From assembly GCA_017938285.1 (NCBI GenBank), contig JAGBBW010000127.1, positions 1 through 44,047 of the forward strand: a stretch of DNA of 44,047 nt, in the 5' to 3' direction. The translations under genes were made by a program, and so were the position numbers. Under the pieces are notes generated by a model that was given only the letters and a program-made list of their open reading frames with translations, had not been told where the DNA came from and ran no database searches. Positions 8,829 through 17,669 of this stretch are shown one piece after another (positions within the stretch are counted from its first letter, which is position 1; each line of letters begins with the position of its first letter). Source of the stretch: Lachnospiraceae bacterium. Lineage in GTDB: Bacteria > Bacillota > Clostridia > Lachnospirales > Lachnospiraceae.

Positions 8829-9506
8829 TTAATAAGCCCGGTTTCCCAGTACGTAAGCCAGCGTACTGGCAATCAGAAATGCGCCGGATGCATTTGGGTG
8901 AAGACCGTCTTCCTGATATAAACTGTCCAGTTCTTCTTCATCCAGCTTTAAAAATTCATCATGCAGATCTACCAGCTGGACATGATTGGCTTCAGCCAGT
9001 GCCCGGATGTGGGGAAGAAGCTGCAGGAGATAATGTTCCTGGTGCTTTCGCCAGATACAGTTGCGCACCGGAATCGGAGTTACCAGATAGATCAGTGCAT
9101 TGGGAGCAGCAGATTTCACACCATCAATAATGTACTGGTAAAAAGTTTCAAATAATGGTTCGTAGGAAATCAGATTGTTATATGGGTCCTGAATATCTTC
9201 GGTATCGTGCATGCCGTCCTGGGCATCGTTGGTACCAAGCATAATGATATAAATATCACCTGCTAAGGAGAGAGCTTCGTCATATTCTGGCTGCAGGACA
9301 TAAGGAAGACCACAGGTTCTGCCATCGTCGGCTTCCATCATGGTAACACAGCTGCAGGTGACACCTTCGTTGAATACGGCATAATCTTCTCCAAGAAATT
9401 CCTGCAGAAGGGCAGGGTAATAGACGGACGGATCTTCACCTAAGCCAAATCCCTCCGTAATACTGTCTCCTATGCAGACTACACGTATTTTTGTTCCTAA
9501 TTCCAT
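8829..9506 (-). CDS. SGNH/GDSL-family hydrolase
   Basis: 225 residues from the ATG at 9506, preferred over the ATG 27 bp upstream because AGAGG stands seven bases before it. Block I is CIGDSITEG with nucleophile S15, block III contains GTNDAQD, and block V is DGLHPNASG (catalytic Asp and His). The compact single domain without signal peptide resembles cytosolic acyl-esterase/thioesterase members; substrate unknown. It lies 75 bp downstream of argG, separated by the 9531-9561 hairpin. Confidence 0.88.
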   Translation of the reverse strand: MELGTKIRVVCIGDSITEGFGLGEDPSVYYPALLQEFLGEDYAVFNEGVTCSCVTMMEADDGRTCGLPYVLQPEYDEALSLAGDIYIIMLGTNDAQDGMHDTEDIQDPYNNLISYEPLFETFYQYIIDGVKSAAPNALIYLVTPIPVRNCIWRKHQEHYLLQLLPHIRALAEANHVQLVDLHDEFLKLDEEELDSLYQEDGLHPNASGAFLIASTLAYVLGNRAY

Positions 9507-9530
9507 CGTTGACCTCTTTTGCAAAGATAT

Positions 9531-9561
9531 CAATGACTACCGGACAGTCCGGCAGTCATTG
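9531..9561 (-). terminator. Hairpin between argG and the SGNH gene
   Basis: CAATGACT / AGTCATTG outer arms with an inner CCGGAC / GTCCGG stem, separated by single unpaired bases. It lies after argG on the minus strand but lacks a good T-run, so termination may be partial. Confidence 0.55.
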
Positions 9562-9581
9562 ATGTGTTGTCAGGGGCTGTT

Positions 9582-10799
9582 TTACTTATTGTTTTCTGCC
9601 ATCATCATAGCACGAACCTTTAAGGAAAGGCCGAACAGGTTGATGAAGCCTTCTGCATCGTGGTGGTCATATAAATCACCAGTAGTAAAGGAAGCAATGC
9701 TTTCGTTATATAAGGAGTATGGGGAAGTAGTTCCCTGGTTGATAATGTTGCCCTTGTATAACTTTACCTTAACTTCACCGGTAACGTATTCCTGTGTGGA
9801 CTCAACAAATGCCTGAAGAGCCTCACGCAGTGGTGTGAACCACTTACCTTCGTAAACGATGTCAGCATACTTGTCGCCGATGCCTTTCTTGTAAGCAAGA
9901 GTATCACGGTCTAAAATAAGCTCTTCTAACTGTTCGTGGGCAGCCATTAAGATGCTTCCGCCCGGAGTTTCATAAACACCACGGGACTTCATACCAACGA
10001 CACGGTTTTCTACGATATCAACGATACCAACACCATGCTTGCCGCCAAGAGCGTTTAATTCCTTTAAGATGTCGGAAGCTTTCATCTTTTTGCCGTTTAA
10101 TGCAACCGGAGCACCCTTTTCGAAGGAGAGGGTAATGGTTTCGCCTTCGTCAGGAGCTTTTTCCGGAGAAACACCAAGTACTAATAAGTGGTCATAGTTT
10201 GGTGCGTTAGCAGGATCTTCCAGTTCCAGACCTTCATGGCTGATGTGCCATAAGTTACGGTCACGGCTGTAGCTGTGGCTTGCGTCAAATGGAAGATCGA
10301 TACCATGCTGTTTGCAGTATTCGATTTCGTCTTCACGGGACTGCATCTTCCATGTATCGTTACATCTCCAAGGAGCGATAATCTTTAAATCAGGAGCGAG
10401 AGCCTTGATACCAAGCTCAAAACGTACCTGGTCATTACCCTTGCCGGTAGCACCGTGGCAGATGGCAACAGCGCCTTCCTTGCGGGCAATTTCTACTAAC
10501 TTCTTTGCGATAAGAGGACGTGCCATGGAAGTACCAAGTAAATACTTGTTTTCATAAACGGCACCAGCTTTAACGCAAGGAATTGCGTATTCGTCAACAA
10601 ATTCATCCACTACGTCCAGTATGTACAGCTTTTCAGCACCGGAGTACTTCGCACGTTCTTCCAGACCATCGAGCTCGCTGTCCTGTCCAACGTCGATACA
10701 GCAGCAGATAACATCATAATCGTAGTTTTCCTTTAACCATGGAATAATTGCGGTAGTATCAAGACCACCGGAATATGCAAGAATTACTTTTTCTTTCAT
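9582..10799 (-). CDS. argG: Argininosuccinate synthase
   Basis: 405 residues, the usual length. Catalyses ATP-dependent condensation of citrulline and aspartate, the penultimate step of arginine synthesis. The ATP PP-loop [11 protein letters not shown] begins at residue 8; other signature segments are [15 protein letters not shown] and the [15 protein letters not shown] region. A strong AGGAGGG site stands nine bases upstream. No argH follows in the window. The promoter and a 14-bp element shared with the argC promoter suggest common ArgR control. Confidence 0.97.
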   Translation of the reverse strand: MKEKVILAYSGGLDTTAIIPWLKENYDYDVICCCIDVGQDSELDGLEERAKYSGAEKLYILDVVDEFVDEYAIPCVKAGAVYENKYLLGTSMARPLIAKKLVEIARKEGAVAICHGATGKGNDQVRFELGIKALAPDLKIIAPWRCNDTWKMQSREDEIEYCKQHGIDLPFDASHSYSRDRNLWHISHEGLELEDPANAPNYDHLLVLGVSPEKAPDEGETITLSFEKGAPVALNGKKMKASDILKELNALGGKHGVGIVDIVENRVVGMKSRGVYETPGGSILMAAHEQLEELILDRDTLAYKKGIGDKYADIVYEGKWFTPLREALQAFVESTQEYVTGEVKVKLYKGNIINQGTTSPYSLYNESIASFTTGDLYDHHDAEGFINLFGLSLKVRAMMMAENNK

Positions 10800-10882
10800 A
10801 AATATAACCCTCCTGTTTTCCTGTTAAGAATATTTTAGTTCATGTCAGTAAAAAATGCAATGTTAATTTTTCTGCATGATTT

Positions 10883-10925
10883 ATAATTATACATTCAATA
10901 TACACCACGATGAAAAAATATGCAA
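10883..10925 (-). promoter_or_regulatory. argG promoter with candidate ArgR element
   Basis: On the minus strand: -35 TTGCAT (10920-10925), 17-bp spacer, -10 TATATT (10897-10902). Immediately downstream is GAATGTATAATTAT (10883-10896), identical to the element at the argC promoter. An extended -10 (TGTATAAT) inside that element is an alternative. Confidence 0.6.
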
Positions 10926-10979
10926 GATGAAAGACGAAAATAATAAAAAAATTTTTTTTTAAGGTTTCCATGGTTTGGC

Positions 10980-11008
10980 TTGCAAGTTGAAAGGGTTTAG
11001 GATAAAAT
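10980..11008 (+). promoter_or_regulatory. Promoter of maf
   Basis: -35 TTGCAA (10980-10985), 17-bp spacer, -10 TAAAAT (11003-11008). An A7T9 tract lies upstream (10945-10960) in the divergent argG/maf region. Confidence 0.65.
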
Positions 11009-11052
11009 AAAAGTTAAAGGTTTTATTCTGGAAAAGGAGAATGGAGATACGT

Positions 11053-11640
11053 ATGGAATATCAGGTGATTCTGGCGTCCGGCTCCCCTAGAAGAAGGGAA
11101 CTTCTGGAGCAGATAGGAGTCCGGTTTCAGATAATGACAAGTAATAAGGAAGAGAAGATTACAAGTACCGATCCGGAGAAGGTGGTGAAGGAGCTTTCCA
11201 TGATGAAAGCAGAAGATGTGGCAGCGGATGTTTCGGGACCGGCGGTCATTCTTGGGGCAGATACCGTGGTGGCGCATAACGGACGGATTCTTGGCAAGCC
11301 GAAGGACAAGGAAGATGCGGTGCGCATGATTTCGTCTTTTGCCGGAGATGACCATATGGTGTATACCGGAGTGTGTATTATCCGGAAGGAAGCCGATGGT
11401 TCCGTAAAAAAGCTTTCTTTTGCAGAGGGGACAAAAGTGACGGTATACCCGATGACAGAGCAGGAAATTTCAGATTATGTGGAGAGCGGTGAGCCGATGG
11501 ACAAGGCAGGGGCATATGCCGTCCAGGGATTGTTTGCACCTTATATAAAAGGGATTTCCGGGGATTATTACAATATTGTGGGCTTGCCTGTTGCGGGGAT
11601 TTATCAGCGGCTGAAAGAAGAGGGAATTGCACTGAAATAA
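11053..11640 (+). CDS. maf: Maf family nucleoside triphosphate pyrophosphatase
   Basis: 195 residues from the ATG at 11053. The upstream in-frame ATG at 11041 is too close to the AAGGAG site, whereas GGAG is well placed for 11053. The Maf signature ASGSPRRRELL starts at residue 7, followed by GADTVVAHNGRILGKP and the YAVQGLFAPYIKGISGDYYNIVGLP C-terminal block, here given in two parts of one continuous motif. Maf proteins hydrolyse non-canonical or dTTP/UTP nucleotides and affect septum formation. It stands between argG and argC with its own promoter, so it is not obviously part of arginine synthesis. Confidence 0.93.
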   Translation: MEYQVILASGSPRRRELLEQIGVRFQIMTSNKEEKITSTDPEKVVKELSMMKAEDVAADVSGPAVILGADTVVAHNGRILGKPKDKEDAVRMISSFAGDDHMVYTGVCIIRKEADGSVKKLSFAEGTKVTVYPMTEQEISDYVESGEPMDKAGAYAVQGLFAPYIKGISGDYYNIVGLPVAGIYQRLKEEGIALK

Positions 11641-11667
11641 TTTTTTTCAAAAAAATCAATTTTTCTC

Positions 11668-11699
11668 TTGCATAAACTTGCATGGGAATGTATAATTAT
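11668..11699 (+). promoter_or_regulatory. Arginine operon promoter with candidate ArgR element
   Basis: -35 TTGCAT (11668-11673), 17-bp spacer, -10 TATAAT (11691-11696). The -10 is embedded in GAATGTATAATTAT (11686-11699), the same 14-mer found at argG. An ArgR-type repressor bound there would block both promoters; this is inference from position and identity. Confidence 0.75.
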
Positions 11700-11761
11700 G
11701 AAATCACAACAAAAATATAACATTAGAAAGAGAACACAGCAGAAAAGTAAGGAGGATTACT

Positions 11762-12802
11762 ATGATTAAGGTTGGTATTATTGGTTCTACCGGTTATGCA
11801 GGACAGGAGCTTGTCCGTCTGTTATTACAGCACAAGGAAGCAGAAATTGTCTGGTACGGTTCCAGAAGCTATGTAGATAAGAAGTATGCGGATGTATTCC
11901 GCAACATGTTCCGGCTGGTGGACGCAAAGTGTCTGGATGATGATATGGAAGCACTGGCTGACGCAGCAGATGTCATTTTTACAGCAACCCCGCAGGGGCT
12001 TTGTGCTTCTATTGTAAATGAAGAAGTATTAAAGAAGACCAGGATTATTGACCTGAGTGCGGACTTCCGTATCAAGGATGTGGCTACCTATGAAAAATGG
12101 TATGGTATTGAGCATGTCAGTCCTCAGTTCATTGACGAGGCAGTGTATGGTCTTTGCGAAATCAACCGGGAAAAGGTAAAGGGTGCAAGACTGATTGCCA
12201 ATCCGGGCTGCTATCCGACCTGTTCTACCTTAAGTATTTATCCTCTGGCAAAAGCAGGCCTCATTGATATGGGCACACTGGTAATCGATGCAAAGTCCGG
12301 TACCTCCGGCGCAGGACGTTCTGCAAAAGTGGATAACCTCTATTGTGAAGTAAATGAAAACATTAAGGCGTACGGCGTTGCAACCCACCGCCATACACCG
12401 GAAATCGAAGAGCAGTTGTCTTATGCCAGCGGGGAAAAGGTTCTCTTAAACTTCACACCGCACCTTGTTCCAATGAACCGGGGCATTTTAATCACTGCAT
12501 ATGCCACACTGAAAAAGCCGGTGACTTACGAAGAAGTAAAGAAAATTTATGACGACTGCTACAAGGATGAATATTTTGTCCGTGTATTAGAAAAGAATGT
12601 TTGTCCGGAAACCAGATGGGTAGAAGGTTCCAACTTTGTGGATGTCAACTTCCGCATTGACGAGAGAACAAACCGTGTCATCATGATGGGTGCCATGGAC
12701 AATCTGGTGAAGGGTGCGGCAGGTCAGGCCATCCAGAACATGAACTTAATGTTCGGTCTGCCGGAGAACATGGGTCTGGAACTGGTTCCGATGTTCCCAT
12801 AA
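11762..12802 (+). CDS. argC: N-acetyl-gamma-glutamyl-phosphate reductase
   Basis: 346 residues. NADPH-dependent reduction of N-acetylglutamyl phosphate to the semialdehyde, third step of ornithine synthesis. The Rossmann motif GIIGSTGYAGQELVRLL is at residues 5-21 and the catalytic cysteine is C150 in NPGCYPTCS. A THRHTPEIEEQ block follows. Start set by AGGAGG six bases upstream. First gene of the argC-GNAT-argJ-argB-argD operon. Confidence 0.97.
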   Translation: MIKVGIIGSTGYAGQELVRLLLQHKEAEIVWYGSRSYVDKKYADVFRNMFRLVDAKCLDDDMEALADAADVIFTATPQGLCASIVNEEVLKKTRIIDLSADFRIKDVATYEKWYGIEHVSPQFIDEAVYGLCEINREKVKGARLIANPGCYPTCSTLSIYPLAKAGLIDMGTLVIDAKSGTSGAGRSAKVDNLYCEVNENIKAYGVATHRHTPEIEEQLSYASGEKVLLNFTPHLVPMNRGILITAYATLKKPVTYEEVKKIYDDCYKDEYFVRVLEKNVCPETRWVEGSNFVDVNFRIDERTNRVIMMGAMDNLVKGAAGQAIQNMNLMFGLPENMGLELVPMFP

Positions 12803-12844
12803 GATGTAAAGAAAACATGAACCATTAGGAAAGAGAGAATTGCC

Positions 12845-13294
12845 ATGATTAACTACAGAGTAATGACAATCGAAGATTATGATGGGGTTTATGCCCTTTG
12901 GATGACAATCAAAGGGTTTGGTATCCGCAGTATGGACGATTCCCGTGAGGGCGTGGAAAAGTTTTTGAAGCGTAACCCGACCACCAGCGTGGTGGCACTG
13001 GACGGTGAGAAGGTAGTTGGCAGTATTTTGTGCGGCCACGATGGACGCCGTGCCTGCTTCTATCATGTATGCGTGGCAGAGAGCTACCGGAAACAGGGTA
13101 TTGGAAAGCATATGGCAGCTTTTGCCCAGGAAGCCCTGAAAAAAGAAGGAATCAACAAGGTCGGCTTACAGGCATTTAAGACAAACGAACGTGGAAACCG
13201 TTTCTGGCGGGGGCTGAAATGGACAGAGCGTACCGATTTAAATTATTATGATTTGTCCCTGAATGATAACAATGTTACAACATTTAATGAGTAG
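12845..13294 (+). CDS. GNAT family N-acetyltransferase inside the arginine operon
   Basis: 149 residues. The acetyl-CoA motif A is VCVAESYRKQGIGKHM (about residues 77-92). It lies between argC (42 bp gap) and argJ (58 bp gap), all on one strand with no terminator visible, so it is probably co-transcribed. Its place suggests acetylation of glutamate or another pathway intermediate, possibly a short N-acetylglutamate synthase that primes the cycle, but the sequence alone does not show the substrate. It differs from classical ArgA, which carries an amino-acid-kinase-like domain. Confidence 0.85.
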   Translation: MINYRVMTIEDYDGVYALWMTIKGFGIRSMDDSREGVEKFLKRNPTTSVVALDGEKVVGSILCGHDGRRACFYHVCVAESYRKQGIGKHMAAFAQEALKKEGINKVGLQAFKTNERGNRFWRGLKWTERTDLNYYDLSLNDNNVTTFNE

Positions 13295-13352
13295 AGAGTA
13301 TTTGTAACCATGATGGCATGGCAATGAGTCAGTACATAGAGGAGGAGTTTGT

Positions 13353-14582
13353 ATGTTTCAGCAGATTGAAGGCGGTGTAACCGCAGCAAAAGGATTTTCC
13401 GCTGCTTCTACAGCAGCAGGCATTAAATATAAAGACAGACAGGATATGGCAATGGTATTTTCCAAAGTGCCATGTACCGTGGCAGGAACCTTCACAACCA
13501 ATGTGGTAAAGGCAGCGCCTGTATTATGGGATAAGATGATTGCAGAGGAAAAGCAGACCGCCCAGGTGGTTGTTATCAACGCTGGTATTGCCAATGCCTG
13601 TACCGGTGAAATCGGCTACCACTATTGTGAAGAAACTGCAAAGGCTGCAGAGGAAGCATTGAAGATTCCTTATGAGAGTGTATTTGTGGCTTCCACCGGT
13701 GTCATCGGAAAGCAGCTTCCGATTGACAAGATTAAAGCTGGTACAAAGGCTCTGGCAGAAAAGCTTTCTGATACCATGGAAGCAGGTACGGATGCAGCGA
13801 AAGCCATTATGACAACAGACACAAAAAAGAAGGAGATTGCAGTTTCCATGACTCTTGGCGGCAAGGAAGTCATTCTTGGCGGTATGTGCAAGGGTTCCGG
13901 CATGATTCACCCGAATATGTGCACCATGCTTGGTTTTATTACAACAGACGCCAACATTTCCAAGGAATTACTGGATAAGGCATTAAAGGAAGACGTGCAG
14001 GATACCTACAACATGGTTTCCGTGGATGGTGACACTTCCACGAATGATACCGTGCTTCTCATGGCAAACGGTCTGGCAGAGAATGAAAAGGTAGTTTCCG
14101 CAGACAGTGACGATTATAAGACATTTGCGGCAGCCCTTCATTTTGTAAATGAATATCTGGCTAAGCGAATTGCAGAGGATGGCGAAGGTGCAACCAAGTT
14201 ATTTACCGCAAAAGTTGTCAATGCAAAGTCCAAAGCAGCGGCAAAGTGTCTGGCGAAGTCTGTTATTACTTCCAGTCTGACCAAGGCAGCGGTTTACGGC
14301 AATGACGCAAACTGGGGAAGAATTCTTTGTGCCCTTGGTTATTCCGGTGAGAGTTTTGACCCATACAAGGTGGATATTACCATTACCGATGGTACGGACA
14401 CACTGAAGCTGGTAGAGAATGGTATGGCAACGGATTATTCAGAAGAGTTTGCAACAAAGATTCTTGGTGGTAAAGAAGTGACAGCGGTTGCAGACATGAA
14501 GGACGGCGAAGCAGAAGCAACGGCATGGGGCTGCGACCTGACTTACGACTATGTAAAGATTAACGCAGACTACCGTTCCTAA
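13353..14582 (+). CDS. argJ: Bifunctional ornithine acetyltransferase/N-acetylglutamate synthase
   Basis: 409 residues. ArgJ moves the acetyl group from N-acetylornithine to glutamate and can also use acetyl-CoA. The family cleaves itself before a conserved threonine that becomes the nucleophile: here T191 in GMIHPNMCTMLGF. The residue before it is Cys (C190) instead of the common Ala. GVIGKQLP and AIMTTDT are further conserved motifs. A GAGGAG site is about eight bases upstream. The operon uses the cyclic acetyl pathway, since argJ is present and no argE is seen. Confidence 0.96.
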   Translation: MFQQIEGGVTAAKGFSAASTAAGIKYKDRQDMAMVFSKVPCTVAGTFTTNVVKAAPVLWDKMIAEEKQTAQVVVINAGIANACTGEIGYHYCEETAKAAEEALKIPYESVFVASTGVIGKQLPIDKIKAGTKALAEKLSDTMEAGTDAAKAIMTTDTKKKEIAVSMTLGGKEVILGGMCKGSGMIHPNMCTMLGFITTDANISKELLDKALKEDVQDTYNMVSVDGDTSTNDTVLLMANGLAENEKVVSADSDDYKTFAAALHFVNEYLAKRIAEDGEGATKLFTAKVVNAKSKAAAKCLAKSVITSSLTKAAVYGNDANWGRILCALGYSGESFDPYKVDITITDGTDTLKLVENGMATDYSEEFATKILGGKEVTAVADMKDGEAEATAWGCDLTYDYVKINADYRS

Positions 14583-14712
14583 TGCCGGAGGGTGGTTTTA
14601 AATAAACAGTATTACTATGAAATAAAAGGATGCTTCTGTGCGATACAGGGCATGCCTGGAATAAAAATGTGGAAAACTGCAGAGAGCAGTTTGGATAGGA
14701 GAGAGAATTACA

Positions 14713-15591
14713 ATGGAAAACGCAAATTTTTCTGATATGTCAAAGACCCAGGTGTTAATTGAGGCACTTCCTTATATTCAGAAGTTCAACAATAAAAAGG
14801 TCGTTGTAAAGTATGGCGGAAGTGCCATGTTAGACCCAAATCTCCAGATGAACCTTATCCGTGATGTGGCACTGCTTAAGTTAGTCGGCATGAAGCCAAT
14901 CATTGTACACGGCGGCGGCAAGGAAATCAGCAAGTGGGTAGGTCTGCTTGGCAAGGAGCCAAAGTTCGTGGAAGGTCTTCGTGTAACGGATGAAGAAACC
15001 ATGGAAGTGGCAGAAATGGTTCTTAATAAAGTAAATAAAAATCTGGTACAGATGATGGAAAAGCTGGGCGTAAAGTCTGTTGGTATCTGTGGTAAGGACG
15101 GTTCCACCCTGCATGTAACCAAGAAGCTGGCAAATGGCCAGGATATCGGCTTTGTAGGAAATATCGACAAAGTAAATACTTCCCTGATTGATACCCTGAT
15201 TAAGCAGGATTTCGTTCCGGTGATTGCACCAATCGGCATTGACGATGAATACCAGTCCTACAACATCAATGCAGACGATGCAGCCTGTGCCATTGCAACC
15301 GCAGTAGGTGCAGAAAAGCTTGCGTTCTTAACGGATATCGAAGGTGTATGCCTTGACCCGAAGGATAAGAGTACCCTGATTTCCGAGCTGACCCTCACAA
15401 AAGCAGACGAACTGATTCAGGACGGTTTCATCGGCGGTGGTATGCTTCCAAAGATTAAGAACTGTATTGACGCAGTAAGAGAAGGCGTAACCGGTGTACA
15501 TATTTTAGATGGCAGAATGGAGCACAGCCTGCTGCTGGAGTTCTTTACGGATAAAGGTATTGGAACTGCCATTTATGATGAAACGAAGTAG
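14713..15591 (+). CDS. argB: Acetylglutamate kinase
   Basis: 292 residues, amino-acid kinase fold. Phosphorylates N-acetylglutamate, second step of the pathway. VVKYGGSAM near residue 31, VHGGGKEIS with the glycine-rich substrate loop, and [12 protein letters not shown] are typical, as is the IGGGMLPKI ending motif. The N-terminal extension before the kinase core is of the type seen in arginine-sensitive enzymes, so feedback inhibition is plausible. A 130-bp gap to argJ holds a small AACTGC/GCAGTT hairpin but no clear terminator or promoter. Confidence 0.97.
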   Translation: MENANFSDMSKTQVLIEALPYIQKFNNKKVVVKYGGSAMLDPNLQMNLIRDVALLKLVGMKPIIVHGGGKEISKWVGLLGKEPKFVEGLRVTDEETMEVAEMVLNKVNKNLVQMMEKLGVKSVGICGKDGSTLHVTKKLANGQDIGFVGNIDKVNTSLIDTLIKQDFVPVIAPIGIDDEYQSYNINADDAACAIATAVGAEKLAFLTDIEGVCLDPKDKSTLISELTLTKADELIQDGFIGGGMLPKIKNCIDAVREGVTGVHILDGRMEHSLLLEFFTDKGIGTAIYDETK

Positions 15592-15615
15592 GAAATCTTT
15601 AAGGAGGACTGAGTT

Positions 15616-16797
15616 ATGAATTCAACAGAATGCAGAACCCGTGCGGAAAACGTGCTCATGCACACCTATGGCAGATATCCGGTAGTACTGGACCGCGGCG
15701 AAGGTGTTTACCTCTATGACACGGATGGTAAGAAATATCTGGATTTTTCCGCAGGTATTGGTGTATTTGCCCTTGGTTATAAAAATGAAGCTTACAATGA
15801 TGCATTAAAGGCGCAGATTGACAAGCTGTTACATACTTCCAATTATTATTACAATGAACCGACCCTGCTGGCAGCAGAAGGTCTGGTAAAGGCTTCCGGC
15901 ATGGACCGAGTGTTCTTTACCAACAGCGGTACGGAAGCTGTGGAAGGTGCCATCAAGTTAGCCAGAAAGTATTATTACAAAAAGACCGGTTCCGCAGACA
16001 GCCAGATTATTGCCATGGAGCACTCGTTCCACGGCAGAAGTATGGGTGCCTTGTCCGTAACCGGAAAGAAGGCCTATCGTGAAGCCTTCGAACCACTGAT
16101 TGGCGGTGTTGTTTTTGCAGAGTTTAATGATCTGGAGGATGTAAAGTCCAAAATTAACGATAAGACAGCAGCGATTATTATGGAAACCTTGCAGGGTGAG
16201 GGTGGTATTTACCCTGCCACAAAAGAATTTATTGAAGGTGTTGCAGCAATCTGCAAGGAAAAAGACATTGTGCTGATTCTCGATGAAATCCAGTGCGGCA
16301 TGGGCCGTACCGGCAAGATGTTCTGCTACCAGAACTATGATATCCAGCCGGATATTATTACCAGCGCCAAGGCGTTAGGCTGTGGTGTTCCGGTAGGTGC
16401 TTTTGCGGCAACAGAAAAAGTAGCAGCCGCATTTGAACCGGGCGACCATGGAACTACTTACGGCGGCAATCCGTTTGTTACCGCAGCGGTGGCAAAGGTA
16501 TTTGAACTGTTTGAGGAACAGAAGGTACTGGAAAACGTGAAGGAAAACGGTGCATATCTGTATGAAAAGCTGGAAGAGTTTGCAAAGGAAACTCCTTCCG
16601 TGGTGGACCACAGAGGGTTTGGCTTCATGCAGGGTCTGGAATTTGACCATCCGGTCAAGGACATTGCAGCAAAGGCACTGGAAAATGGTCTGATTCTGAT
16701 TGCAGCAGGAACCCATACGATTCGTTTCCTGCCGCCACTGGTAATGCAGAAGGAACAGATTGATGAAATGATGGAAATTTTGAAGAAGTGCATATAG
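15616..16797 (+). CDS. argD: Acetylornithine aminotransferase
   Basis: 393 residues, class III PLP aminotransferase. Converts N-acetylglutamate semialdehyde to N-acetylornithine. Visible motifs: [17 protein letters not shown] (PLP phosphate loop), [26 protein letters not shown], and [13 protein letters not shown], whose Lys is the Schiff-base residue. AAGGAGG lies nine bases upstream. Last gene of the operon; the terminator at 16811-16840 follows directly. Confidence 0.97.
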   Translation: MNSTECRTRAENVLMHTYGRYPVVLDRGEGVYLYDTDGKKYLDFSAGIGVFALGYKNEAYNDALKAQIDKLLHTSNYYYNEPTLLAAEGLVKASGMDRVFFTNSGTEAVEGAIKLARKYYYKKTGSADSQIIAMEHSFHGRSMGALSVTGKKAYREAFEPLIGGVVFAEFNDLEDVKSKINDKTAAIIMETLQGEGGIYPATKEFIEGVAAICKEKDIVLILDEIQCGMGRTGKMFCYQNYDIQPDIITSAKALGCGVPVGAFAATEKVAAAFEPGDHGTTYGGNPFVTAAVAKVFELFEEQKVLENVKENGAYLYEKLEEFAKETPSVVDHRGFGFMQGLEFDHPVKDIAAKALENGLILIAAGTHTIRFLPPLVMQKEQIDEMMEILKKCI

Positions 16798-16810
16798 AGT
16801 GACTGGAACT

Positions 16811-16840
16811 GGGGTAGGAGAAATCTTACCCCTTGTTTTT
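16811..16840 (+). terminator. Intrinsic terminator of the arginine operon
   Basis: 9-bp stem GGGGTAGGA / TCTTACCCC with a GAAA tetraloop, then TTGTTTTT. It falls between argD and dtd. Confidence 0.92.
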
Positions 16841-16855
16841 GAAATGGAGGCAATA

Positions 16856-17293
16856 ATGAAATTTGTAATACAGCGTGTCAACCGCGCCAGTGTTACTGTA
16901 GACGGTAACATGATTGGCGCAATAAAAAAAGGATTTCTTGTGTTTATCGGAGTTTCCAATGAGGATACTAAGGAAATTGCGGACAAGTATATAAAAAAAC
17001 TTCTGGGACTGCGTATTTTCCAGGATGAAAACGGAAAGACCAATCTGTCCTTAAAGGATGTGAATGGGGAACTTCTGCTGGTGTCCCAGTTTACTCTTTA
17101 TGCGGACTGCAGCCATGGCAACCGCCCGTCCTTTACCAGTGCGGGAAAACCGGAACTGGCCAAGGAACTGTACGAATACATTATTGCAGAATGCAAAAAG
17201 CAGGTGGCAGTAGTGGAAACCGGGGAATTTGGTGCGGATATGAAGGTGGCACTGGAAAATGACGGACCATTTACGGTGGTACTGGAACTATAG
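16856..17293 (+). CDS. dtd: D-aminoacyl-tRNA deacylase
   Basis: 145 residues from the ATG at 16856, set by TGGAGG six bases upstream; the longer frame would run through the terminator. Hydrolyses D-aminoacyl-tRNA, removing mischarged D-amino acids. The active-site [17 protein letters not shown] block (SQFTL) and the C-terminal [11 protein letters not shown] (cross-subunit Gly-cisPro; many members read GPVT) are present. It starts only 15 bp after the terminator, so read-through or an undetected promoter supplies it. Confidence 0.95.
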   Translation: MKFVIQRVNRASVTVDGNMIGAIKKGFLVFIGVSNEDTKEIADKYIKKLLGLRIFQDENGKTNLSLKDVNGELLLVSQFTLYADCSHGNRPSFTSAGKPELAKELYEYIIAECKKQVAVVETGEFGADMKVALENDGPFTVVLEL

Positions 17294-17301
17294 CGGAAAA
17301 A

Positions 17302-17351
17302 ACAAGGAGACATAACCATGGCCATTACTGTCCGGGGAAATGTCTCCTTGT
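17302..17351 (+). terminator. Intrinsic terminator after dtd
   Basis: 12-bp arms ACAAGGAGACAT (17302-17313) and ATGTCTCCTTGT (17340-17351), followed by CTTATAAC. It can also close the minus-strand small-peptide transcript. Confidence 0.75.
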
Positions 17352-17385
17352 CTTATAACAAAATCTTTTGTATTTTAACTACTTC

Positions 17386-17514
17386 TTAGTAGCAGTTACC
17401 GCCGAAAAAGCCGCCAAAACCACAGCCGTTGTTGTTTCCGCAAAAACCGCTAAACAGGGAAGATAAGTTGCATCCGTTTAAAAATGGTAATAAGAAATTG
17501 CAAAGATTGCTCAT
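17386..17514 (-). CDS. Small Gly/Asn/Cys-rich peptide, 42 residues
   Basis: The ATG at 17514 has an excellent GGAAAGGAG site seven bases upstream, while the longer in-frame extension has none. The N-terminal part is hydrophobic (NFLLPFLNG); the tail is Gly/Asn/Phe-rich with Cys at positions 5, 15, 25, 31 and 41, nearly decade-spaced. No family is recognised. The composition recalls small spore-coat or envelope peptides; a modified-peptide precursor is possible but no maturation gene is near. A weak promoter candidate, TTGCAT/17/TATCCT, lies upstream on the minus strand. Confidence 0.6.
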   Translation of the reverse strand: MSNLCNFLLPFLNGCNLSSLFSGFCGNNNGCGFGGFFGGNCY

Positions 17515-17623
17515 CTGTGTCTCCTTTCCAAAGTCATGGGAAACCTCTGGAATTCCTATGTCTTTATTTATTTCACTCTTTGGTGATGGACTAAGGATAC
17601 CACAGAAAGAAGGCAGATGCAAT

Positions 17624-17655
17624 GGAACCTGCTGGCAGTGTCACCAGCAGGTTCC
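17624..17655 (-). terminator. Hairpin downstream of the cyclophilin gene
   Basis: 12-bp perfect arms GGAACCTGCTGG (17624-17635) and CCAGCAGGTTCC (17644-17655), 8-base loop, 15 bp after the cyclophilin stop on the minus strand. There is no T-run, so it is a weak terminator or an RNA-stabilising hairpin. Confidence 0.6.
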
Positions 17656-17669
17656 AGAAGAGTAATTAT

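Noticed and set aside
16375-17043. 222-codon minus-strand ORF opposite argD and dtd
   Set aside because: It runs antisense across two conserved genes and a terminator, with no family-like sequence.
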